DNA of 10,938 bases from Rhodospirillaceae bacterium (GCA_013349695.1 DUZD01000074.1:1-10938), one strand, 5' to 3'; positions 1-6,911 are shown, counted from the first letter of the stretch. Program-made: numbers and translations. The notes: generated from the letters alone by a model not told the origin.

Positions 1-64
1 GCGTAAGCTCCTTTTGGCGGCGGCAAACCGCCTTTCTGAATGTTTTACAATCAGGAGCTTACGC
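1..64. repeat. 12-bp perfect inverted repeat at the window edge
   Basis: Positions 1-12 (GCGTAAGCTCCT) and 53-64 (AGGAGCTTACGC) are perfect reverse complements 40 bases apart. Inside is a smaller hairpin, GGCGG (19-23), loop CAAA, CCGCC (28-32), followed by TTTCTG, which resembles a weak plus-strand terminator. The left arm may continue beyond the window, so the true repeat could be longer. A structured recombination site such as an integron attC was considered, but the GTTRRRY core is not visible. A terminator after an upstream gene (GCG TAA at 1-6 could be its stop) is equally possible. Confidence 0.5.
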
Positions 65-357
65 CAATTCTCCAATTTTCCACCAACCTTGCGACACCAC
101 CCGAAGCCATCGAGCATACCCAGAAGGGAGTTGTCCCCCGATCCTTCGACATTCTGTTGGTGCGGGATATGGCCGGGAAATTCTCCGGCAGCGGAACCTT
201 TATCCTGGGTCTGGAAGAAGCAGTCCCGGCTTTCTACGAGCAGGTGGGGCAATATTTGAAAGCATGGCAACCAAGTGCGCCGAAGATCAAGGGCGACGAC
301 AAAGTAGTGAATGGGACGCAGAACGAAATCAACCTGACTCGTCAACAAGTCAGCTAA
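40..357 (+). CDS. Hypothetical protein of about 105 residues, doubtful
   Basis: This frame is open from ATG 40 to TAA 357, with in-frame stops just upstream at 4-6 and 37-39. I do not recognise the protein. It has no clear signal peptide, membrane segment or known motif. The middle (DILLVRDMAGKFSGSG) and the helix-like stretch after it look more protein-like than the ends. No convincing ribosome binding site precedes ATG 40, and the start lies inside the loop of the 1-64 inverted repeat. The ORF may therefore be the remnant of a longer gene, or start further in, for example at ATG 169. A shorter overlapping frame from TTG 14 is less convincing. Base composition matches the AT-richer accessory stretch to its right. 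Confidence 0.35.
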   Translation: MFYNQELTPILQFSTNLATPPEAIEHTQKGVVPRSFDILLVRDMAGKFSGSGTFILGLEEAVPAFYEQVGQYLKAWQPSAPKIKGDDKVVNGTQNEINLTRQQVS

Positions 358-382
358 GCGAGAGCGTCGGTGAGGACTAATT

Positions 383-400
383 CCAATGTTGGCACATTGG
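383..400 (+). terminator. Stem-loop after the first ORF, weak terminator candidate
   Basis: CCAATG (383-388), a six-base loop, and CATTGG (395-400) form a perfect 6-bp stem 25 bases after the stop of the preceding ORF. No T-run follows, so intrinsic termination is doubtful. It may only be a structured 3' end. Confidence 0.25.
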
Positions 401-452
401 TGACATACCAATCGCAAACAGAATGGCTTTCGCGAAGAAAGTCTACGGGATT

Positions 453-521
453 TTGCACTGCCACGTTTTTTCCGTGGACTTCCCCTGCGCATGGTTGATG
501 AAAAGGAATGTGGCAATGCAA
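453..521 (+). promoter_or_regulatory. Leader structure overlapping a start codon
   Basis: TTGCACTGCCAC (453-464) and GTGGCAATGCAA (510-521) are complementary at 11 of 12 positions. The right arm contains ATG 516, the preferred start of the membrane-protein gene. A competing hairpin, CCACG (461-465) with CGTGG (473-477), uses part of the same left arm. Only one of the two can form, as in leaders that expose or hide a start. The structure is read from the sequence; a regulatory role is inference. Confidence 0.35.
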
Positions 522-1235
522 GACCCCCCATTGCTCAAGAGAAACCAGAAAGGTTGTGTGACGATCCTTAGAGGGCTGGCGGTTGCCTTTGGCCTTTTGT
601 TGGTCATTGCTGGACCTGTGCTGCTCGTATTTCAGCCAAAGTCTCAAGCCGGCTGGGCGACAATGTTTGCGGGTTTGATTTTCATGGTGGCTAGCCGATT
701 TGAGGAAATTCAGGAAATCGGTCTTGCATCTTTCAGTGCGAAGATGTTCGAGCGCCGGGTTGGACGTGCGGAGGATGCAATCCAAAACATCAAGCGACTA
801 GCAAAAGAAAGTTCGCGGCTCGCATTAGCGTCAATTCAATTTGCCGGACGTATGGGTGGCTTCACGGACGAATACAAGACCAGGGTTCTGACGGACACCA
901 GGCGATTGCTCGATGACCTGGATATCACAGAGGAGGAAATTGCGGAGGTCGAGAGTCTTTGGCATGCGGCGGTTGAGTTTGACTATGCGCATTGGACTTT
1001 GGGTCAGAGCAAAGTTCCCAAAGACCTTCCCCAAGAATTTAGACCGAGATGGGATAGCCTACGCGGTGGCGGCGTCGAAGGCCGTGCCAAACCCGAAGAA
1101 ATTCGCGTACTCTTGAGCGACGCCGATATGCTCACCCCAGAGCGAGATGAAATACTTAAGGACTACGAATACTATGTGGCAACCCGCCAACATCGCCGGG
1201 AAGAGGCTTGGCGGCGGCGGCGCGAGCAAAATTAA
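516..1235 (+). CDS. Uncharacterised two-TM membrane protein with cytoplasmic helical domain
   Basis: The protein has 239 residues from ATG 516, chosen because AAGGA at 503-507 sits eight bases upstream. The frame is also open from 423 and 498. Two hydrophobic segments (residues about 18-39 and 45-60) are separated by a short PKSQAG turn, placing both ends on the same side, probably the cytoplasm. Residues about 62-110 are charged and helical and could form a coiled coil. Residues 111-165 (GRMGGFTDEY, then an acidic stretch and a W-H-D-H region) look like a compact helical domain. The end is strongly basic (residues 226-237). It resembles a loose group of hypothetical proteins with a short membrane hairpin followed by an SAK-type helix, found in accessory regions, but I know no function for it. 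Codon use is visibly more AT-rich than in the genes to the right, which suggests acquisition. It appears to be transcribed alone. Confidence 0.7.
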   Translation: MQDPPLLKRNQKGCVTILRGLAVAFGLLLVIAGPVLLVFQPKSQAGWATMFAGLIFMVASRFEEIQEIGLASFSAKMFERRVGRAEDAIQNIKRLAKESSRLALASIQFAGRMGGFTDEYKTRVLTDTRRLLDDLDITEEEIAEVESLWHAAVEFDYAHWTLGQSKVPKDLPQEFRPRWDSLRGGGVEGRAKPEEIRVLLSDADMLTPERDEILKDYEYYVATRQHRREEAWRRRREQN

Positions 1236-1284
1236 ATGGGATCAAACAAAGACCAAAAAGGTCGATACTGTTGATAAACTATTT

Positions 1285-1328
1285 TAGATAATTCGGTGAC
1301 AGCATATAGATAATTCGGTGACAGCATA
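1285..1328. repeat. Perfect 22-bp tandem direct repeat
   Basis: Positions 1285-1306 and 1307-1328 are identical, head to tail, and each contains the core ATTCGGTGACAGCATA. The second copy is also the left part of the inverted repeat described separately. The core resembles, from memory, short elements scattered through proteobacterial genomes near Y1/REP-associated transposases. No such transposase is visible here and the link is unverified. Confidence 0.8.
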
Positions 1329-1400
1329 CTAATTTATCAACATGTCAAGTTATTGAATTTTATAATGTTTCATTAGAAATTAGTATGCTGTCACCGAATT
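1312..1400. repeat. 24-bp perfect inverted repeat with 41-bp loop (MITE/REP-like element)
   Basis: Positions 1312-1335 (starts AATTCGGTGACAGC) and 1377-1400 (ends GCTGTCACCGAATT) are perfect reverse complements. The 41 bases between them are AT-rich and carry no ORF. Pairing stops exactly at both edges, which suggests a defined element. The right arm runs into the end of the minus-strand adenine deaminase gene, whose stop codon TGA (1393-1391) lies in the repeat. The fold could also act as a transcription barrier between the converging genes. No flanking target-site duplication is evident. Confidence 0.75.
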
Positions 1401-2437
1401 GTACCAGCGTCGCCGAGTGACGGCGCCCTTCGCGCCACGTAGTCGTCGAGCCTGGCGATCAGGGCTTGCCTCGAAGGGGCGCCGAGAAAGGACGCCAGGA
1501 ACGAGTTTCTGGCAAGGGCGTGGAGCTGCTTCACGGTCAACCCCAACGCCTCCTGGACGGCCCGGTAATTTTCGTTCAGATAGCCGCCGAAATAAGCCGG
1601 ATCGTCGGAATTGACCGTCACCAACAGGTTTTTTTGCATCATTTCCCGCAACGGGTGGCTCGGCATGTCCTTGACCACCCCCAATCTCAAATTCGACAGC
1701 GGGCACAAGGTCAGGGGCAGGCGGGTATCGGCCAAGCGTCTCGTCAACCGGGCATCGTCCAGCGAACGGATGCCGTGATCGATGCGGACAACTCGGAGTA
1801 TGTCCAAGGCCTCCCAGACGTATTCGGCGGGTCCTTCCTCGCCGGCATGGGCGACGGCAAGGAAGCCCTCGGCGCGGGCGCGGGCGAACACCGCCTTGAA
1901 TTTGCCGGGCGGGTGGCCGAGTTCGGAAGAATCGAGGCCGACGGCGGCTATCCGGTCTTTGTAGGCGAGTGCCTGGTCGAGGGTTTGCATGGCATCGTCT
2001 TCTTCAAGGTGGCGCAGGAAGCACATGATCAGCTTGGCGCTCACGCCGAGCTTCTCCTCGCCGTCGAGCAAAGCCCGATGGATGCCGTCGATGACCGTCG
2101 AAAAGGCTACGCCGCGGCCGGTGTGGGCCTGCGGATCGAAAAAGATTTCAGCGTGCAGGACCGTTTGTCGGCGGGCTTTTTGCAGATACGCCCAGGTCAG
2201 GTCGTAAAAGTCCCGTTCGCGGACGAGCACCGACATGCCCCGATAATAGAGGCCGAGGAAATCATCGAGATCGCCGAAATCATAGGCGGCCTCGAGCTCG
2301 TCGATAGACGCATAGGGCAGTTCGACGCCGTTTCTCGCCGCCATTTCAAACATCGGCCCGGGTTCGAGCGTACCTTCGATGTGCAAGTGGAGTTCGGCCT
2401 TGGGCAGGTGTTCAATGAAGGTTGAGATTGCGTTCAT
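1391..2437 (-). CDS. Adenine deaminase (adenosine deaminase superfamily)
   Basis: It would deaminate adenine to hypoxanthine in the cytoplasm with one zinc ion. The 348 residues from ATG 2437 contain the family's metal and catalytic residues: H17 and H19 in KAELHLHIEG, H197 and E200 in AHAGEE, H221 in RIDHGIRS, and D278 in NSDDPA. LTWAYLQK (residues 80-87), FFDPQAHTGRG (99-109) and GLDSSELGHPP (167-177) match the adenine-deaminase branch known from Pseudomonas and yeast Aah1 better than true adenosine deaminases. TTG 2443 is an alternative start two residues upstream. The last residues (GTIR) and the stop codon are encoded by the adjoining repeat element, so the native C-terminus may have been replaced. 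The divergent neighbour is hypoxanthine phosphoribosyltransferase, which uses the product and supports adenine as substrate. Adenosine remains possible without assay. Confidence 0.9.
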   Translation of the reverse strand: MNAISTFIEHLPKAELHLHIEGTLEPGPMFEMAARNGVELPYASIDELEAAYDFGDLDDFLGLYYRGMSVLVRERDFYDLTWAYLQKARRQTVLHAEIFFDPQAHTGRGVAFSTVIDGIHRALLDGEEKLGVSAKLIMCFLRHLEEDDAMQTLDQALAYKDRIAAVGLDSSELGHPPGKFKAVFARARAEGFLAVAHAGEEGPAEYVWEALDILRVVRIDHGIRSLDDARLTRRLADTRLPLTLCPLSNLRLGVVKDMPSHPLREMMQKNLLVTVNSDDPAYFGGYLNENYRAVQEALGLTVKQLHALARNSFLASFLGAPSRQALIARLDDYVARRAPSLGDAGTIR

Positions 2438-2507
2438 TGCCAACGTTTCCGGCCTTTCGGATCATCCGGGTCGTTTCCGGCCGCCGCCGCCGCCGACCAT
2501 TTCTTTA

Positions 2508-2531
2508 TATAATGTATTTTCCGTACATAAT
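2508..2531. promoter_or_regulatory. AT-rich divergent promoter and operator-like dyad
   Basis: A TATAAT hexamer (2508-2513, plus strand) lies in the only AT-rich patch between the divergent adenine deaminase and hpt genes. It overlaps a near-perfect dyad: ATAATGTA (2509-2516), seven bases, TACATAAT (2524-2531), matching at 7 of 8 positions. No good -35 box stands 16-18 bases upstream, where there is a GCC-rich run, so an activator or a non-standard promoter is likely. The dyad is well placed for a regulator acting on one or both genes. Confidence 0.35.
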
Positions 2532-2564
2532 GCCGGTTGATGGCCGCTTCGGCGCCGGCTTTTT
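2532..2564 (+). terminator. Rho-independent terminator-like hairpin upstream of hpt
   Basis: GCCGG (2532-2536) pairs with CCGGC (2555-2559), an inner GCCG-CTT-CGGC hairpin (2543-2553) fills the loop, and TTTTT follows (2560-2564). It points toward hpt and lies 65 bases before its start, downstream of the TATAAT hexamer. It could therefore be an attenuator in the hpt leader, or it could stop antisense transcription coming through the adenine deaminase gene. I do not recognise a purine riboswitch in front of it. Confidence 0.45.
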
Positions 2565-2628
2565 AGGATTTTCGAAAGCATGGGAACTTTCGAAAGTCCG
2601 CTTATAAGGAGTGAAAGGAAACTGGGTC

Positions 2629-3144
2629 TTGGTCAGCAAGCTTTTCGACGAAACCGAAATCGCCCGGCGGGTGGAAGAGCTCGCCCGGGAAATCGCCGTG
2701 GCCGTGGCCGGCGATTTCGCCATCGTCGGCCTGCTCACGGGAAGCTTCGTGTTCGTCGCCGATCTGATCCGCGTTCTCGACCGCGCCGGCCTCGCCCCCC
2801 GGATCGAGTTCATGAAGCTGAGCAGCTACGGCCACGGCAAGGAAAGTTCCGGCGCGCCGCGTCTGATCGGCGGCGCGCCGGAAGACGTCGCCGGGCGGCG
2901 GTTTCTTTTGGTCGATGACATCGTCGATACCGGGCGGACCCTCGATTATGCCAAGAGCCTGCTCGCCGGCAAGGGCGCCGCCAGGGTTTGGACCTGCGCG
3001 CTTGTCGACAAACCGAGCCGGCGGAAAATTGATTTTGCCGCCGATTTCGTCGGCTTCACCGTCGACGACGTGTTCATCGTCGGTTACGGCATCGACTATG
3101 CCGAGAACTACCGCCACCTGCCTTACATCGGCATCATCGATTGA
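2629..3144 (+). CDS. hpt: Hypoxanthine (guanine) phosphoribosyltransferase
   Basis: This enzyme transfers the phosphoribosyl group of PRPP to hypoxanthine, and often guanine, giving IMP or GMP in the cytoplasm. The 171-residue protein has the usual order: GLLTGSFVFVADL (residues 34-46), MKLSSYG (62-68), the PRPP-binding loop LLVDDIVDTGRTL (93-105), the purine-binding lysine region ALVDKPSRRK (124-133), and VGYGIDYAENYRHLPYIG (151-168). The length is normal for bacterial Hpt. The start is uncertain. TTG 2629 has AAAGGA nine bases upstream and gives the usual MxxKLFDE-type beginning. GTG 2611 adds six residues, but its AAGGA abuts the start codon. The gene diverges from adenine deaminase, forming a two-step adenine-to-IMP salvage route. 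Confidence 0.93.
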   Translation: MVSKLFDETEIARRVEELAREIAVAVAGDFAIVGLLTGSFVFVADLIRVLDRAGLAPRIEFMKLSSYGHGKESSGAPRLIGGAPEDVAGRRFLLVDDIVDTGRTLDYAKSLLAGKGAARVWTCALVDKPSRRKIDFAADFVGFTVDDVFIVGYGIDYAENYRHLPYIGIID

Positions 3145-3347
3145 CGGGCAATTGGCGGCGGCGCGACGCGGCAAGCTCTTGCACTTGTGAATGCCGGCTT
3201 GCCGCCCGAAAGCGGTGGCCGGGGGGCATCATTACAATGGGCGCCGGCATCATGCCGGGATAAAAGGAAAAACACCCGTCAGCCGATCAGGCTTGGACGT
3301 GAACAACCTTATGAAACTCCACAGCTAGCGAAGGCAAGATAAGTTCG
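3145..3347. other. Intergenic region between converging hpt and alcohol dehydrogenase
   Basis: No gene is visible. CCGGCA (3244-3249) and TGCCGG (3253-3258) form a tight hairpin without a T-run on either side. CTAGCGAA (3325-3332) and TTCGTTAG (3344-3351) form a longer-looped dyad matching at 7 of 8 positions. This second dyad includes the stop codon of the dehydrogenase gene and might mark its 3' end. Neither is a convincing intrinsic terminator. Confidence 0.4.
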
Positions 3348-4502
3348 TTAGATGGACCCCGTCAGAGCGCGGTGGTAGATCGCTCCGTAGTCCTGGGCGT
3401 CCAGCGCCACCGGGTTGCCGCCAGCGGATGGGTCCCGAGCGGCGCGCTGGCCAACGGTGGCGGCCTCATCCGCGTTCAGGTCCAACTCGCCCAGGGTGTG
3501 GGGAATGGCGAGCTGCTCGCGGAACGCCAGGACCCAGTCCAGCACCGCGTCGAACCCCGGATCGGGCAGCGCCAGGACCCGGGCGACGCGCTCGACCGCG
3601 TCGCCAATGGCGTCGCGGTTGGCCACCATTACATAGGGCAGCAACACGGCGTTGGCGAGGCCATGATGCAGGTCGTACATGCCGCCGATGGCGTGCGCCA
3701 ACGCATGCGCGCCGCCCAGGCCCTTCTGGAAAGCGGTCGCGCCCATGGACGCCGCGGCCAGCATGTCGGCGCGCGCTTCGATGTCGGTCCCATCGCGGAA
3801 CGCGCGCGGCAGGGCGTCGGCGATCAGGCGCATGGCCTCCACCGCGATGCCGTCGGCCATGGGGTGGTAGCCCGGCGCGCACAAGGCCTCGAAGCCATGG
3901 ACGAACGCATCCACCCCGGTCGCCGCCGTGATATGGGGCGGCAGGCCCACCGTCAAATCCGGATCGCCAATCACCCGCTCCGGCATCATACGCGGGTGAA
4001 AGATGATCTTCTTTTCATGCCTGTCGTCGGTGGCGATAACGCTGGCGCGCCCGACCTCCGATCCGGTGCCCGCCGTGGTCGGCACCGCCACCACCGGGGC
4101 CAGCCCCTCGGTCTTGACCCGAGTCCAGTTGTCGCCAACATCCTCGAAATCCCACAGCGGGCGGTCCTGGCCAACCATCAGGGCAACCGCCTTGCCGACG
4201 TCCAGGGCGCTGCCGCCGCCGAACGCGATGACCCCATCATGCCCGCCTTGCAGATAGGCTTGCACGCCGCCGTTGACGTTGGCCCCGACAGGGTTGCCCT
4301 TGACGTCCGCGTAAAGCCCCGCGCCTGGAACGGAGTCCAGGGCCGCGCCGATCATCGGCAGGTCCTTAAGCCCCGCGTCGGTGACCAGCAGCGGGCATGT
4401 CATTCCCAGTTGGCGGCAGGCGTCGGGCAGAGTCTGGATCGCACCGGGCCCGAAGGTCACGGAGGTCGGATAGTTCCAGTTGCCGGAAATGACTTTGCTC
4501 AT
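3348..4502 (-). CDS. Iron-containing (type III) alcohol dehydrogenase
   Basis: This cytoplasmic NAD(P)-dependent enzyme interconverts a primary alcohol and its aldehyde using a divalent metal. The 384 residues are the usual family length. The nucleotide-binding half carries GGGSALDVGKAVAL (residues 95-108) and VPTTAGTGSEVGRASVI (140-156). All four metal ligands are present at family spacing: D198 and H202 (GVDAFVHGFEAL), H266 (GLGGAHALAH) and H280 (LHHGLANAVLLPYVM). It is the last gene of a minus-strand operon, 12 bases after the aldehyde dehydrogenase stop, with AGAGGG seven bases before ATG. Pairing with an aldehyde dehydrogenase suggests two-step oxidation of an alcohol to an acid. The substrate cannot be read from the sequence. 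Candidates are gamma-glutamylethanolamide, choline (as with GbsB) or another head-group alcohol. Confidence 0.92.
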   Translation of the reverse strand: MSKVISGNWNYPTSVTFGPGAIQTLPDACRQLGMTCPLLVTDAGLKDLPMIGAALDSVPGAGLYADVKGNPVGANVNGGVQAYLQGGHDGVIAFGGGSALDVGKAVALMVGQDRPLWDFEDVGDNWTRVKTEGLAPVVAVPTTAGTGSEVGRASVIATDDRHEKKIIFHPRMMPERVIGDPDLTVGLPPHITAATGVDAFVHGFEALCAPGYHPMADGIAVEAMRLIADALPRAFRDGTDIEARADMLAAASMGATAFQKGLGGAHALAHAIGGMYDLHHGLANAVLLPYVMVANRDAIGDAVERVARVLALPDPGFDAVLDWVLAFREQLAIPHTLGELDLNADEAATVGQRAARDPSAGGNPVALDAQDYGAIYHRALTGSI

Positions 4503-4514
4503 GGCCAGGCCCTC

Positions 4515-5906
4515 TTAGATGCTGGTGCGCAGGTGGAAACTTTTCGGCCGGGTCAGACTTTCGTAGCCAACCACCGAAAGGGTGCAACCGCGCCCCGAAT
4601 GTTTCACCCCGGTCCAGGCCAGCGCCGGGTCCAGGTAATCGCAGCGGTTCATGTAAAAGGTGCCGGTATCGACCCGCGCGCCGATGGTTTGCGCGGCGGC
4701 CACGTCCGCCGTCCACACCGACGCGGTGAGCCCGAATGCACTGTCGTTCATCAGGTATACGGCTTCGTCGTCATTGCCGACTTTCATGATGCCGACCAAG
4801 GGGCCGAAGCTTTCCTCGGTCATCACCCGCATGGCGTGGTCCACATTGACCAGAACCTGAGGGGCGAGGTACGGCGTGCCGTCGCGGTGCGCGGCGAAGG
4901 CGGCCGGGTCGATCAGCGCCCGCGCGCCCTGGGCTTGGGCGTCGCCGGTCTGGCCGCGCACGAAGTCGGCCGCGGAGGTGCGCGCCATCGGCCCCAGGTT
5001 GATATCCGGATCGGTGGGATCGCCCAGGCGGTAGCGGCGCGTCAGATCCGCGAAGCCTTCGACGAAGTCATCGTAAACATCGGCGTGGGCATAGATGCGC
5101 TCGATCCCGCAGCACGACTGCCCGGAATTGAAGAACGCGCCGTCCACCAGGTTCTCGACCGCGTGATCCAGGTTCGCATCGGCGCGTACATAAGCCGGAT
5201 CCTTGCCGCCAAGTTCCAACCCCGCGGCCATGAACTTGCCGCTGATGGCCTTTTGCACCGCATGCCCGCCCGCCACCGAGCCGGTGAAGTTGACGAAATT
5301 CACCCGTGCGTCCGCAATCAGGCGCTCGGCGCCCGCGTGGCTCAGGTGCAGGTACTGGAACACCCCCTCGGGCAGGCCAGCTCCGGCGAACGCCCCGGCA
5401 AGGCGTTCCGCGCAGAGCGGCGTCTGGTGTGAATGCTTCAACACCACCGCGTTGCCCGCCATCAGGGCGGGGATGACACCGTTCACGGCGGTCAGGTACG
5501 GATAATTCCACGGCGCTAGGATCGCCACCACGCCCAACGGGACGCGGCGGATGAATCGTTTCAAGCCATCCGTCGGCTCGGGCGTGATATCGCCCAGTGC
5601 CGTCGGCGCGATGGCCAACATGTGGCGGGCGCGTTCCTCGAAGCCATGCACCTCGCCGGGCGTCTGACTGATCGGGCGACCCATCTGCCAGGTGATCTCC
5701 CGCGCGATGTCATCGCCCTTGGCGACAAAGGCATCGACAGCTTTGGACAGCAGGTGTTGACGTTCGGCAAGATCAACAGTGGCCCAAGCGGCCTGGGCGC
5801 GGACGGCTTTGCTCAGCGCGGCGTCAATGTCAGATGCTCCCGATAAGGGCCGTTCGGCATAGACGCTGTTGTCGACAGGGGTGATGGTCCGAAGTATGCC
5901 GTTCAT
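4515..5906 (-). CDS. NAD(P)-dependent aldehyde dehydrogenase
   Basis: This enzyme oxidises an aldehyde to the carboxylic acid in the cytoplasm. The 463-residue protein has the family active site: N134 (APWNYPYL), K157 (VVLKHS), the FTGSVAGG cofactor turn (residues 207-214), general base E231 (LELGGKDP), nucleophile C265 followed by C266 (GQSCCGIER), and a TEESFGPL cofactor-binding motif. It is slightly shorter than typical ALDHs of about 480-500 residues but shows no gap. Its ATG overlaps the stop of the phosphodiesterase gene (ATGA), and AGAGG lies eight bases upstream, so the two are translationally coupled. With the alcohol dehydrogenase downstream it would complete alcohol-to-acid oxidation. 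Gamma-glutamyl-aldehyde, betaine aldehyde and simple aldehydes are all possible substrates. Confidence 0.93.
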   Translation of the reverse strand: MNGILRTITPVDNSVYAERPLSGASDIDAALSKAVRAQAAWATVDLAERQHLLSKAVDAFVAKGDDIAREITWQMGRPISQTPGEVHGFEERARHMLAIAPTALGDITPEPTDGLKRFIRRVPLGVVAILAPWNYPYLTAVNGVIPALMAGNAVVLKHSHQTPLCAERLAGAFAGAGLPEGVFQYLHLSHAGAERLIADARVNFVNFTGSVAGGHAVQKAISGKFMAAGLELGGKDPAYVRADANLDHAVENLVDGAFFNSGQSCCGIERIYAHADVYDDFVEGFADLTRRYRLGDPTDPDINLGPMARTSAADFVRGQTGDAQAQGARALIDPAAFAAHRDGTPYLAPQVLVNVDHAMRVMTEESFGPLVGIMKVGNDDEAVYLMNDSAFGLTASVWTADVAAAQTIGARVDTGTFYMNRCDYLDPALAWTGVKHSGRGCTLSVVGYESLTRPKSFHLRTSI

Positions 5907-6673
5907 CGCGGCGCCTCTTTGCCCGTGACGATGCGAGCGGCCAGCAGCCGGTCCGGATGATCGGTGAACACCGAGTCCACGCCCATGTTGAACAGGGCCC
6001 CGGCCTCGACCGGGTCATTGACGGTGTAAACATGCAGCCGATGGCCACTGGCGTGCACCCCATCGACCAGCTCCTTGGTGACAAAGGCCGAGTAGCAATG
6101 CAGGCTCAGGCAGTTGTGGCGGTCGAGGAGTTCGCGCCACTGACCGGGCACGGCGTAGACGATGAGGCCCAAGGGGGTGTCCGGCATCAAATCGCCAAAG
6201 ACGTCCAGCGCCGGGGTGCTCATGGACGACACCAGAATGCGCGCGTCGGCGGGCCACTTACTTTTCAGGGTGGCGGCCACGGCGCGCGCCGTGGGTTCTT
6301 CCCAACCCAAGGTGGGTTTGATTTCCAGGTTCAATGCGACGCCCTTCGATGCCACGAGTTCAAGCGCGTCGCTCAGCAACGGAATGTGTTCGCCCTTGAA
6401 TTCAGGGGCAAACCACCCGCCCGCGTCCAAGGTGGCGATTTCCTCGGCGGTTTTCAGCACCACCGGGCCATGGCCGTCGGAACAGCGGTCCAGATTGAAG
6501 TCGTGCATGACCACTGGGTGGCCGTCACGGCTGATGGTGACGTCGAACTCCACCGCCCGTGCACCCAATTCGATGGCGCGGGCAATGGATGCCAAGGTGT
6601 TTTCCGGGGCGCTGCCGCAGGCACCTCGGTGGCCGATAATCCTCGGCAGGAAAGCGGGATGCTCTTCAGTCAT
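5903..6673 (-). CDS. ugpQ: Cytoplasmic glycerophosphodiester phosphodiesterase
   Basis: It hydrolyses deacylated phospholipids such as glycerophosphoethanolamine or glycerophosphocholine to glycerol 3-phosphate and the free alcohol. The 256 residues show the GDPD pattern: H15 and R16 with APENT (IGHRG through residue 26), E42 and D44 (VEFDV), H57 (VVMHD), LNLEIKP, and the terminal VDSVFTDHPD. There is no signal peptide, as in UgpQ and unlike periplasmic GlpQ, so its substrate must be imported or made internally. It is first in the minus-strand operon, with GAAGGG eight bases before ATG 6673. No ugp transporter genes are next to it. Its link to two dehydrogenases suggests that the released alcohol, not only the glycerol phosphate, is used. 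The symbol denotes the UgpQ-like family, not proven orthology. Confidence 0.9.
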   Translation of the reverse strand: MTEEHPAFLPRIIGHRGACGSAPENTLASIARAIELGARAVEFDVTISRDGHPVVMHDFNLDRCSDGHGPVVLKTAEEIATLDAGGWFAPEFKGEHIPLLSDALELVASKGVALNLEIKPTLGWEEPTARAVAATLKSKWPADARILVSSMSTPALDVFGDLMPDTPLGLIVYAVPGQWRELLDRHNCLSLHCYSAFVTKELVDGVHASGHRLHVYTVNDPVEAGALFNMGVDSVFTDHPDRLLAARIVTGKEAPR

Positions 6674-6911
6674 GGCGCAAGCCCTTCACCAATAAATTCC
6701 GGTCATGCTGTAAAAAAAACGCCTGATAACGCCAATCCACCCGACACCGTCATTAACAGCAAAGACAGGGTGTTGAGTTCCGGCGTCAGTCCTTCGCGCC
6801 GCCGCCATGGCCAAACTGGCGCTATCCAAAACACCCGTGAATTTTTTTGCCTTGCTCTAAAACATCGTTGGTTCTTCCCTTATTATCCCGCTACCTGTTC
6901 CACACGGGAAC

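Noticed and set aside
1..64. Integron attC site
   Set aside because: The paired arms have a suitable size, but the GTTRRRY and RYYYAAC core sequences are not present.
354..785. 143-residue minus-strand ORF beside the membrane-protein gene
   Set aside because: It overlaps the better supported plus-strand gene, lacks a convincing start signal, and has an irregular composition rich in His and Cys.
1285..1400. CRISPR array
   Set aside because: There are only two direct copies with no spacer between them, and the third copy is inverted.
1466..2425. 319-residue plus-strand ORF opposite adenine deaminase
   Set aside because: It is the antisense shadow of a gene with all catalytic residues in place and has no recognisable motif.
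2478..2497. GCC-rich triplet run upstream of the TATAAT hexamer
   Set aside because: It is short and imperfect, ordinary in a high-G+C genome, and lies outside any gene.
3372..5432. 686-residue plus-strand ORF opposite the alcohol and aldehyde dehydrogenase genes
   Set aside because: It is the mirror frame of two clearly recognised minus-strand enzymes with intact active sites. Its translation is rich in Arg, His, Gly and Val with no domain, as expected for a high-G+C antisense shadow.
6807..6860. 17-codon ORF in the divergent intergenic region
   Set aside because: It has no ribosome binding site and no other evidence of coding. The run of T inside it suggests AT-rich noncoding sequence.
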